From: Monodelphis domestica
Lineage: Eukaryota; Chordata; Mammalia; Didelphimorphia; Didelphidae
Assembly: GCF_027887165.1 (NCBI RefSeq)
Contig: NC_077230.1
Span: 265,179,943 to 265,243,942 of the forward strand
DNA: 64,000 nt
Reading direction: 5' to 3'
The translations under genes were made by a program, and so were the position numbers. Below the pieces are notes generated by a model. It did not search any database. It worked only from the letters and a program-made list of their open reading frames with translations, and had not been told where the DNA came from. Position 1 is the first letter of the stretch. The number at the start of each line of letters is the position of its first letter. This document shows positions 11,206 through 64,000 of this stretch, piece after piece.

Positions 11206-12645
11206 TCTATTAATTTAAGCATTATTTGGTCCTCTACAAAAATCTTTCCCTGATGCTTTATAATGGATGCATGTGACCCCATGATTTTGAATGCTATGTC
11301 ACAGAAGAATGTAGGCTCCAGCAGATTCTACTAAACTAAAACAGATTAGTATGGTCTCAATGATAAATTTGTTAGTGCTGTGGCTCATTACCAAGAGGAT
11401 GGACACCAACTAATGAACTCTTTGACGACAGCAACCAATGAAAGAAAGAAAAACACAAAGTGATACTCAGTTGTCTGCAGTTCCTTCTATTTCTGTAATG
11501 GCTGGTGCTAGGAATCATAATTTTTTATATCAAATAAAAAGATTAATTTAATTGATACTCTAAATGTGTGATCCTTATCTAATGCCTAGCAGGTCAATAT
11601 ATTACTGGAAAAACTGAACCACATCAATATTGATACTCTCCATGTGGATTAATGAAAATAGAAGCTATAAACAAATTTTACATTTTGCTCAGTGAATAGA
11701 ATTGGTGAAATTGGTTTCTTTAAGTGTAAAAAGAAATATTTAATAAAACACCTTGTTATCTTGTTTACAGCACTAACACTGAGCATAAACAAAAATACCA
11801 CCATAGGAATAACTGCAGGTATGAACTATTATCTGTTGCAGAAGACAAAATGAGAGAAATATGAAAATCTGCAAGATCCTCTAAACAAAATCGTCTCTTG
11901 GAGCTGGCTAGGGCAAGGATTCCACAACATCACAAAACTGAGATTTACCATATTAAGGAATAGATAACATCTCATTAATTATATGAGTCATTCTTGTCTG
12001 TCAATCAGATCATCAACTAGTTAAAACTGAAGTCAAAATGAACATATAATTAGAATTGAGATAAAACCACACTGAGGACAATTACAACTATTTCATGATA
12101 TGAATTACCTGGAAAACCATAAAGAATTGTTGCTTATTTTTATTTCCAGATAAGTTTAATTGAGAAAAAGCAATCATTATAAAGAATAGAAAGAAAGAAC
12201 CGAGGAATTGCTTCTGTGAGTAAAAAATCTCCTAGATAAGGAAAAGATCATGGCAGCAAAAAAGGCAACATTAATTTACCACATAAATTAATATGCAAAA
12301 TGTTGTGAAGAATGGTTGAAGATGAAAAATTGTATTGCCTCAGAAAACAAAGAACACTGGAGGGGATATGGAAAAATGAGGACATTAATACACTGTTGGT
12401 AGAGCTGTGAACTGGGGACTGGGACGGGAGAAGGGGGGGAGTGTAGAAGAATGAGCTAGGAAAACAAATCACACAACGAATCTGCTGCTTTTGTGATCTG
12501 CAAGCCTAGACTGGTAACCAAATGTTGGAACAAAATGGGGACTATATGAAGTTAAATAGTATAAGAAAGAATGAGCCTCTGGCTCTTTCATCCTTCACTA
12601 GAAACCAACTAGAGGATTGGCTTTGGTAGATCTAAAATATTTATC
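11206..12645. other. ANKRD49 5' intron, unassigned
   Basis: No conserved exon was found. Part of the stretch (about 12250-12480) has a purine-rich character and short antisense frames reminiscent of LINE debris, but no family could be named. Confidence 0.4.
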
Positions 12646-12649
12646 TTAC

Positions 12650-12857
12650 TTTTATTTATTTATTTTTTAAAGAACCATCACCTTCTGTCTTAGAACCAAT
12701 ACTGAACTGGATCCAAGACAGAACAGTGGTAATGCCTAGGCAATGGGAAAAAGGTGACTTGTCCAGTGTCACACAGCTAGGAAGTATCTAAGGACAAATT
12801 TGAATCCAATACTTCCTGTCTCTAGGCCTGGATCCACCCAGCCATCTAGCTGTCCCT
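12650..12857 (-). repeat. Marsupial tRNA-headed SINE, antisense
   Basis: This is the reverse complement of the full SINE. CACCTTCTGTCTTAGAACC, GTGTCACACAGCTAGGAAG, TCTCTAGGCCTGG and a terminal CATCTAGCTGTCCC are present, with a T-rich tail side at 12650-12670. Confidence 0.85.
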
Positions 12858-13109
12858 AACTATTTACCTTTTTAATAAGGATGGAGAATGACACAGATTT
12901 GGGGGAGTATAAGTGTTCAACAAGAGAATATTTAGCATAATAAGTTGCTTTGTAGCTTTCTTTTTTTCCTTACAAAGGCACAAAAACAGTACATTATAGA
13001 TGTTGGATATGTGTATTCTGCTTATGTAGATATAGTATATCCACGTGAGTTATTTAAAGAAGCTCACGGAGGACATATTGATAGATACCTCTAAAATCTT
13101 GCCCACCTC

Positions 13110-13480
13110 TCTTCAAGAAGATTAAAAAATATATATTTTCCTAATTACACATAATCATTTGTTTTCCAAAATGAAAATATCCAAATTGTATCTCTCCCTC
13201 TTTTCCCTCCTCCATTCCTAAAATGGGAAACAACTGATCTGGGTTATATGATCTTGTAAAACATTCCATATTGGTCATGTTGTGAGAGAATAATCATATA
13301 AAATAGAAAACCTAAAATAAAAACACACAAAGTGTAAAATAGTAAAAAATAAATTAAGGAAATAGGAAACAAGAGTGGTAAAAGTGAGTCTACAGAGATC
13401 GATGTGTGAAAATAAGCCAGATCACTGCATAAAAATTAATAAAAGAAACTCCAAAAATAATAAAAGCAACAAAAAAATCT
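13110..13480 (-). repeat. L1 3'-UTR-like fragment, antisense
   Basis: An AT-rich start, a CTCCCTCTTTTCCCTCCTCC tract, then GGGAAACAACTGATCTGGG- and CATTCCATATTGG-like blocks parallel the antisense L1 3' regions at 30480-30850 and 50200-50400. Confidence 0.55.
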
Positions 13481-13639
13481 GTCAGTGTTTCTCATTCTGC
13501 TTTCATCTAAAAGTTTAGCACACATTTAAATTCATAACATCTCTCTCCCTTATGTGCTATATGAGAAAGTGGATATGGCACTTGAAGAAAACACTAGGCA
13601 GAATAGTTAGGACAGATCAAATTAACTATATGACTAAAA

Positions 13640-13965
13640 TATAGCAGTCAGTCAGCTAGCTTTTATTAAGAGTTTGCTATTGCCAGGCATGGCTGTGCTA
13701 AGAGTGCAGTAGAAATATTACTAATCTTGAAGTCAAAAGAGATCTGAGTTTAAATCTCACCACAGACACATATTGTGTGATTAGAGGGAAGTAATTTAAG
13801 TCTGAAAGCTTGTTTCTTCATTTGTAAAGTGGGGATTATAATAATACCTTTAAGGATCTACTGTGAAGGGTTGGTGAGACTTTAATGAGATAGGGTACAT
13901 AAAGGCTTTGCAAACCTTTTAAGTGTTGTGTAATATCAGCTGTTAGTTATTATCAACCCACTTGG
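13640..13965 (+). repeat. MIR-family SINE (with a short L2-like start)
   Basis: AAGAGATCTGAGTTTAAATC, then GAGGGAAGTAATTTAAG, TTTGTAAAGTGGGGATTATA and CTTTGCAAACCTTTTAAG follow the sense MIR order to its 3' end. The first about 60 bp (TTTATTAAGAGTTTGC) look like an L2 scrap. Confidence 0.75.
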
Positions 13966-14029
13966 CTATTTTCTCAGCTCTATGAGGTCTTTCTCAGAAT
14001 GATTTACATAGGCATTGAGAGTACTGTTG

Positions 14030-14800
14030 TAGAAAATAAGAAGGGAATAGCCAGGTTTTCACATAGGATTTTCTACAGCAAACTACACTATCAGTTATAA
14101 AACTGATTGAAGGGCGATATAGAACACAAGACTTTTGCTATTCCTTAATTATGAAAGACATAGGCTCTCCTGCAAGTGTCTCATGTATTTAGTAATATTA
14201 GAGAAGATATTTAGAGAATCTTGAGAAATAAACAGAGGTATTTTGTTCTGTGATCCCCTATTCATATCTAATGAGGTATAAAGCAGGAGATTTATGTTAA
14301 CTAAAGCTGTTTTGCCTTGGAAATGGACAAAACCCAAATGGAAGAGGTATTTCTTAGAAAGTATGGTCTTCCAGATGCTATCTTCTGAAAATAATATCAT
14401 GCACCAGAATACTTTGACCTTACTTAATTGATATTCAAAAGAGATCAGTTCAAGAGTCCATTCAGGAAAAAAAATTATAAAGAATACCTACTGCTCAAAC
14501 AATTATATATAGCTGGATTGGCAGGCCATTCAGTTAAATTGACAGTAAATTTTGAATAGGTATGCAGATTGATGGTGAGCTGGGTCCAGAGCTGAATATG
14601 AGGAAAAGAATAGATGGACAGTATTTGGGAAATTTGCACAGTGCCTTTCATGATCTAGATCTTAAGCCATCCCTTGACATAGAAACTCATTTTTAGCACA
14701 AAACTCAAGTTTAACACAAATTCTTAATAGAATTTGTCCTAATCTACACAGGAAACACCAAGTAGATGACTATGGATAGAGTAACTACTCAGATTATATG
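14030..14800 (+). repeat. RTE-clade LINE fragment (reverse-transcriptase part)
   Basis: Plus-strand reading across about 14042-14160 gives AGFHIGFSTANYTISVIKLI-like text. This matches the RTE/BovB motif EQAGFRKGFSTxDHIxTVxxLIEK. Near 14577-14640, ELGPELNMRKRIDGQYLGN matches the recalled RTE block GPELNRRRRAAWxAFG. Many changes have accumulated and it is not a gene. Confidence 0.7.
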
Positions 14801-14869
14801 CAATTGGATGGACAATTTATAGCACTTGTCCACCAGTATATATGTCTATAACCAACAAATTAATAAATA

Positions 14870-15000
14870 AAATTATTTTCTACAGCAGGCTACATCCTCA
14901 GTTAAAAAACTGATTGAAAGGTGATGCACAAGACAAGATGCTGTTATTGATTATGAAAGTCTTAGAATCAAATGTAGCCTTAAATATTCTCCTGCAATAA
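14870..15000 (+). repeat. Second RTE-clade fragment repeating the same motif
   Basis: CTACAGCAGGCTACATCCTC, then AAAAACTGATTGAAAGG and ATTGATTATGAAAGTCTT repeat, with changes, the text at about 14083-14160. It is either a tandem partial duplication or a second insertion. Confidence 0.6.
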
Positions 15001-15179
15001 AGTTTTGGGCTGGGCCCTAAACTACACAGCAAAAGAATGGGCTGAAATGCTTTCAAGAAAACTGAAGCACTTATTCTTTTCTTTCTTAGTTTTTAAAAAT
15101 ATAATTATACTATTGAAGTTTTTGCACAGCTGTAGGTTATGACACATTATAGTTTGCAAAGAATTCAAAATGAGCATTG

Positions 15180-15920
15180 CACAGAAGGCAAAGCACAGTT
15201 GACATGATCATTAACAAATAAAGTAGTCTGAAGAGATGGAATAAAGGATGTTATAAGGTAAATGTTGAGCAAAAGTGAAGACTGGCTTGTCTGTATGAAG
15301 GAACACAGATGGACCGCCTCAGTGCTTCCCTGGAATTCTCTCCAACAAGAAATGTTGAGAAAAGTCTCCAACATTGTGTAGAAAGCCTCTGGGGTGATGT
15401 TATAGGCAACATGGACGAAAGTATGACACAGAAAAGACAGGTATGGATAGATTGTAATTTGCACTGTTGGAAGAACATCTAAGTTGATGAGATCATAGAT
15501 CCATGAATTATATCAAATATACAGTTGTAAGTCATGAATACTATACTTTCTGAAAAACCAAAATTGCAAGTGACTCAAAAGGCAACAGAGATACATAGTA
15601 GGAGTAAAAATGGCTATCAAATGTTACTTATGTTAACATAATAAATAAAACAAAAGGCATACCTAGAAATTATACCAGATAATGAGGCAGACTGGTCATG
15701 TTCTAAGAACAGAAAGCAGATGAAGAGCTTAAATGCCATACCTTCCTGCAATGAATCTTAAGACAGAAAAAAAGACCTCTGATACATTCAGTAGATATTC
15801 TATAAAGGATTTATTGGAGGACAAGGACAAAAATTACCCAAGATAAAAAAGCACGATGAACTTTGATTAGTACTATTGGAGAGACTGATGAAATTTCAGA
15901 TCCACTGAAGTACATTTAGG
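15180..15920 (+). repeat. RTE-clade LINE 3' part
   Basis: Plus-strand frames hold short stretches such as NMDESMTQKRQVWID (about 15410-15450), and RQTGHVLRTESR (about 15690-15720), which resembles the RTE RWAGHVxRMxDxR block. Frames are interrupted throughout. Confidence 0.5.
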
Positions 15921-16414
15921 TAAGCATAATGGCATATGTCTGAGCCTAGTCAGAACTACTATGTCTTCCATCTATATCAGGCTCCCCACTTTTCTCTTGA
16001 AAGCCTCAGACATATGACAAGTGCATTAATGTCATATCCTTCTCCTTACATATGTAGCAAAAACCACTTAAACACATATACAGAAAATCATAGTTTTATC
16101 CAGTTATCTTACCACCTCCTTGGTTCATAGTCTTCCTTTTGGCTGAGTGATGTTAAGGTTGTAGAGTCATTTTGTTTGTTATATTTTCCCCTCTTCCAAA
16201 GTTAGGAATTTGTAGTTCAGGAATCAATTTGCTACACAACCCTCATCTAAGGTTTTTTTCTTTTAAAAGGATGTTTTGTTTCCCTGTGTAATGTACTTTA
16301 ATCTGTCAATAACCCAAGGTAAATTGAGGTAGAGGTGGTGGCCTTGAAATTAATTTAAACAGGTTTGGTTTGAGAGTTGAGTAAAATGAGGCAAACATAC
16401 AATTGTAAGCAGCT
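15921..16414. other. ANKRD49 5' intron proximal segment
   Basis: No repeat or exon was recognised. A noncoding ANKRD49 exon 1 is expected closer to the CpG-rich segment that follows. Confidence 0.4.
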
Positions 16415-16417
16415 ACA

Positions 16418-16592
16418 GCCAAAGCTAACAAAGGCCTGGGTTCGAATGTCAGCTCTTCCCTCTACTACTTGTGTGGCCTCAGGCAAGTCCCTTTCCTTCT
16501 CTAGGCCTCAGTTTCCTAATTTGTAAAATGAGAAGGGGTTGGACTAGATGATCTCTACAGGGTCCCTTCCAACTCTAAATCCTATGACATTA
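16418..16592 (+). repeat. MIR-family SINE, sense, well preserved
   Basis: AGGCCTGGGTTCGAATGTC, then GTGTGGCCTCAGGCAAGTCC, GGCCTCAGTTTCCTAATTTG and TTGGACTAGATGATCTC, ending CAACTCTAAATCCTATGA, give an almost complete MIR core and 3' end. It directly abuts the promoter island. Confidence 0.9.
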
Positions 16593-17044
16593 GGATAGGA
16601 AGGGAATGAGGGTTGATGACCTGGAGAGGCGGAATTCCCAAGACTTGGAGAGGCCCTCTGTCCTCCAACAACAAACGGGCGGCTCTGCCAAGGTCCCAGG
16701 TGGGAAGAGAGGAGGCGGATGACGCGTCGCGGCTCGCCTCGATCTCGTCTTGCTGGGCGAGCCACGTCTAGGCCACTAGCAAGTCCGTTAGGCGCTGAAG
16801 ATGGGGTCCTGGAGTGCCGGGGAGAGAGAGAGAGAGCGAACCCACCACTCCCTTCCACGCACTTCCGGGTCCTGTCACCGACTCTTCTCCAAAGCCTACC
16901 GGATTGGCTTTCGCCAAAGGGGCGGAGACTCGTTCCCAAGGCCTAACCATGAACCCTATGCAGCAGCCAACGGGAGTAGAAGAATCCGGGAAGTTCTCGC
17001 GCGACCTCAGGAAGCTTCGCGAGAATATAAAGTAGGTCTTTCCT

Positions 17045-17149
17045 TCTTCCGCTTCTCTTTCCCGCCCGTTCTCATCTATGGAAGGGCCGGAGGCGGCCGC
17101 CGCCGGTGCTGTCTGAACCTCCCTCACGGCCCTTTCTCCTGCACCCCGG
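17045..17149 (+). other. MRE11: Putative MRE11 noncoding exon 1
   Basis: MRE11 has a noncoding first exon in mammals. A pyrimidine-rich initiator-like stretch (CTTTCCTTCTTCCGCTTCTC, 17038-17057) and a plausible donor, CCCCGG then GTAAAAG, at 17149/17150 frame a candidate. The transcription start is a guess. Another possible donor is AA then GTAGGT at 17031/17032. Confidence 0.4.
17078..17116 (+). other. Candidate upstream ORF in MRE11 5' leader
   Basis: This is a 12-codon ORF, MEGPEAAAAGAV, with its own stop inside the putative exon 1. The remaining leader (18242-18355) has no ATG. If transcription starts upstream of 17078 this uORF would precede the MRE11 start. Conditional on the exon 1 model. 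Confidence 0.35.
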
Positions 17150-17330
17150 GTAAAAGGCAGCTTGTATTGCCTACTATTGCCTTATTTCCGGCTACCAGGC
17201 CGGAACCTGGCTGGGAAGGATGGTCTTCCCCAGCCCCCACCCCCCGGCCAGGCTGGGATTCCCGGACCCCCTGGAATGCCTCGCCATGGGGTTTAGCCCT
17301 GGACCAGAGAGACCCAAGCAATGGAGGGGG

Positions 17331-18241
17331 AAGCTTGGGTCATTTTTGCCAGCCCGATCCCTACTCTTCGTGTTGGCAGCTAGTACCTGATCTGGTTCTC
17401 TCCTCCCTTTCTCTATTGTTTTTCTGTGCCCTGCCCCCTGGCACCTTTGTCACGGTAGACCACGTGTGTTGTTATTTACCTAGACGTTAAGCTTGAATCC
17501 AATTTTTCCGGAGATTCAATTTTCTGTTAAATAGAAGGATGACTTTAAGTGAGAATTAGATAATTGTTTTTATAAACTCAATGTAGTCCTTGCCTTAAAA
17601 GAAAAATACTGGTTGGACCTTGTGGGAACCTTTCCTTCAGTGTGCAAAGTCGATGTCCTTCTCTGCCCTCCCCAAAGAAATGAGAAATATCATTGAGAAA
17701 ATAGTATTCATTGTAAAGAGACCAGTTGTGGGACTAGTGGTATCAAAACTGTACTTTTGAATCCACAATCTTACAGTATATCAGTTTTTTTAAAAAAGGT
17801 TATATAAGCACATATATTACATATAAGTATGAGGCTACTGGTTTATTAGAATTAGTAATATATAACACTTTATAGGTAGGATTCTATATTATGTGTTATG
17901 ACATGTTCACATATGTGCTCACATCCACAAGAAGTTGATAAAATGTGTTATATCATGTTCACATATTTCCATGTAGCATACTCATACCCAAGAATCAGCT
18001 AATTTAGTGAAATAGTATTTCAAGTCTTGGGTTCAAGTTTTGTTTGTGACACATACTGGTTGTGAGATTCTGGAGAAGTTACTTTTTAGTGCCCTAGGCA
18101 TCTGAGAGTTGCAGAATTTAAGAAAAATATTTTAAATATGCCTAATTTTTTTTCTATTTTTACAGCATGTTATATAAATATATATGTATAAAAAATCCTC
18201 TCTAAATGCATTTTAAAAAATACAATCATTTTGTCTTTTAG
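17331..18241. other. MRE11 intron 1 (rest)
   Basis: No exon, RNA gene or clear repeat was recognised. AT content rises sharply after the promoter island. Confidence 0.45.
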
Positions 18242-18355
18242 AGCTGACTTGGAGAATTGGAACGATAAATTTCCTGAGCAGTAGGACCTTAGGCAGTATT
18301 TGAAGCTACTTGGTGATATTGCTAGCCCAGAGCAACTGGGTTGAAGGTAGAGGAA
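18242..18355 (+). other. MRE11: MRE11 exon 2, 5' UTR part
   Basis: The acceptor TTTTGTCTTTTAG ends at 18241. The 114 bases that follow contain no ATG before the MRE11 start at 18356. The start context is AGGAAATGA (G at -3, A at +4), an adequate match to the initiation consensus. Confidence 0.75.
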
Positions 18356-62312
<43,957 letters not shown>

Positions 62313-62924
62313 GTATGTATAGACTGAAAATGTTTATCTTTTAATTTTCTTTTAATATCAAGGGAAGATAACTTGGAGATCTCCGTTGGGAGAAAAAAAT
62401 GTGTAGCCTTTTTTGGGTGCTTAATTAATGCTGGAATGTTATATGACTAGTTATATTTCCCACCACCTTCCAGTTTTATTGTTCTTTGACATTCTTCGCA
62501 CAATTTTTTCTATATAATTCTCCCATTTCTACTTATGTTGTAGTGTGCTTATGTCTACTAAGTTGCCTCTCGTCAGTGTTTCACAAACCAGCATTGCATG
62601 ACTCATTGGTAGTTAATGTCCATTAAAGGATACTTTTTTTTTTAACAATGTGCTTTTATTTTGGAAAATATTTAAAAATTTTCTTTTGTCTTTTTATCAC
62701 AGCCATTTCACTACAATTGAACTATTCCTTGTGATAAAGAAAAATAATTTAGCAAAAACAGCTATTATAATGAGGGTATCTGACCATGTGTATATTTGTA
62801 ATATTTTGTGCTATTAGTCTTTTCTCTCTTTTGAGGGGTGAAGGATGTAAGATTTCTGTTCTAAGACCTTTATTTGTTTTTATTATCCAATTTGACTTTT
62901 TGTTAGTGACTTATTTTCATTTTT

Positions 62925-63700
62925 GTAGTTAAAGTTATGTGTATTTTTCTCATTCTGCTTATTTCTACATTATTTCATCCAAATTTGGATGTTTCTATGA
63001 CATTTGGCATTTCTTATTGTACAAGAATATTTTTTTCATATGCCATAGTTTTTTTTTTCCAATCATTCTTTAATCAGTAGTCAATCATTTTCTTTCTAGT
63101 TCTTTGCTACCACAAAGAAAATGAGTATTCTGGTATATATTAGCCTGTTGTTTTTGTCTTGGACTTCTTTAGGTCATATGCCCAGTCATATCACTGGGTT
63201 GAATCTTTCCAAATTGATATCCAGAACAGTTGGATGAGTTTTCAGATCTGTCAAAAGTGTGTTAGTGCTCTTATATACTTCTACCATTGACTACTCTTAT
63301 TTTTTGTAATCTTTGCCAGTTTACTTGGTGTGAGGTGAAATTTTAATGTATTTTAATTGTTCTTACACTAAATATTTTAGAGCAATGTTTTCATGGTCAT
63401 TTGTCATTTGCAATTCTTTTGAGAGATTTCTTCATATTCTTTGACTACTTATTTCCTTGATAATAGCTCTATGAGATATATTCCACTGATTCATTTTTCT
63501 GTTTTTTGAATTAATACCAAATAATTTTAGCAACTGTTATTTTGGCAATATAGTTACAAGTCTGGTAATGGTATCGCTCATGTGTTCATACTTTTTTATC
63601 ATTATTTTCCCTGAGATTCTAGACTCTTTGTTCTTCTGAAGGAATTTTATTATTTTGTGTAGTCCTAAAAGTTTTCCCTTTGTAATTCAGTTACTATAGT
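62925..63700 (-). repeat. L1 ORF2 fragment, antisense
   Basis: TTCTTTGCTACCACAAAGAA, TCATATGCCCAGTCATATCA, TATCCAGAACAGTTGGATG and AATACCAAATAATTTTAGC follow the antisense L1 order seen at 55.3-55.5 kb and onward. Diverged. Confidence 0.65.
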
Positions 63701-63739
63701 ATGAAATATGTAAATAAATTTAAGTAGTAGTATTTTTAT

Positions 63740-64000
63740 TATATTGCCATGGCTCAACCATGAATAATAGTGCAGTGGATTGTGTCAGCTCTGGAGTCAG
63801 AAGACTTATTTTCCTGAATTCAAATCTTCCCTCAGATCCTTACTAGATATATGACCCTGAGCAAATCATTTAACTTATTTGACTCAGTTTCGTCATCTGC
63901 AAAATAGAGAGGCAAATGGCAAATTAGCCCAATATCTGCCAAGAAAACTCCAAATCAGGTCCTGAAGAATTGGATAATACTGAAAAATGACCGAACTACA
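63740..64000 (+). repeat. MIR/MAR-type marsupial SINE with long tail, sense
   Basis: AGTGCAGTGGATTGTGTCAG, TATGACCCTGAGCAAATC, GACTCAGTTTCGTCATCTGC and the tail ATCTGCCAAGAAAACTCC with GAAGAATTGGATAATACTGA. Same family as 19236-19478; runs to the window end. Confidence 0.85.

Larger units (their letters stand above)
16620..17330. promoter_or_regulatory. CpG-rich bidirectional ANKRD49/MRE11 promoter
   Basis: This is the only long GC- and CpG-rich stretch of the window. It sits between the divergent ANKRD49 and MRE11 genes, which are head to head in other mammals too. Visible motifs: TGACGCGTC (16720-16728, CRE-like), ACTTCCGG (16861-16868, ETS/GABPA type), ATTGG (16903-16907, inverted CCAAT), GGGGCGGAG (16919-16927, GC box), TCTCGCGCGA (16995-17004) and TCGCGAGA (17017-17024). 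TCTCGCGAGA-type elements are bound by BANP at housekeeping CpG-island promoters. No strong TATA box is seen apart from GAATATAAAG near 17023-17032. The noncoding ANKRD49 exon 1 should lie in the left half, but I could not fix it. Confidence 0.85.

Noticed and set aside
16544-17490. Several overlapping open frames of 65-229 codons on both strands of the CpG island
   Set aside because: GC-rich DNA keeps frames open by chance. They overlap each other on both strands, show no family text and span the promoter.

Overview
The window is vertebrate nuclear DNA, almost certainly from a marsupial. It is AT-rich, intron-rich and repeat-dense. It carries the tRNA-headed marsupial SINE that opens GGGGCAGCTGGGTGGCTCAG and ends near CAGTATTGATTCTAAGACGG, along with abundant L2/CR1 and MIR relics, RTE pieces, L1 copies that are antisense to the main gene, and small hAT elements. 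I cannot separate American from Australasian marsupials by eye.

Two host genes lie head to head. On the minus strand, the first coding exon of ANKRD49 (9050-9322) is present. Its ankyrin-repeat exon was not found and probably lies left of base 1. On the plus strand is MRE11, the nuclease subunit of the MRE11-RAD50-NBS1 DNA double-strand-break repair complex. Fifteen MRE11 coding exons (exon 2 at 18356 to exon 16 ending at 62312) can be placed to the base. They encode residues 1 to about 623 in one open frame, and all seven phosphoesterase metal/active-site motif residues are intact. The last exons (C-terminal tail) lie right of the window. Between the genes sits a CpG-rich segment (about 16620-17330) with GC-box, ETS, inverted CCAAT and TCGCGAGA motifs, the likely shared bidirectional promoter.

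Layout: 1-9049 ANKRD49 intron, mostly LINE relics with one hAT insertion; 9050-9322 ANKRD49 exon; 9430-16600 ANKRD49 5' intron with SINEs and RTE fragments; 16620-17330 promoter island; 17150-62312 MRE11 introns and exons; 62313-64000 MRE11 intron 16. Notable non-genic items are a full-length 7SL RNA pseudogene in intron 10, two hAT elements of one family each with a perfect 8-bp target duplication, several solo LTR fossils, a triple nested insertion in intron 14, a young-looking L1 tail with a perfect 16-bp duplication in intron 15, and a near-perfect 31-bp-arm hairpin just after exon 15.

I found no sign of a novel multi-gene system. The interest lies in gene architecture, alternative splicing and repeat history. 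Family names for repeats rest on remembered consensus features, not on a database search.
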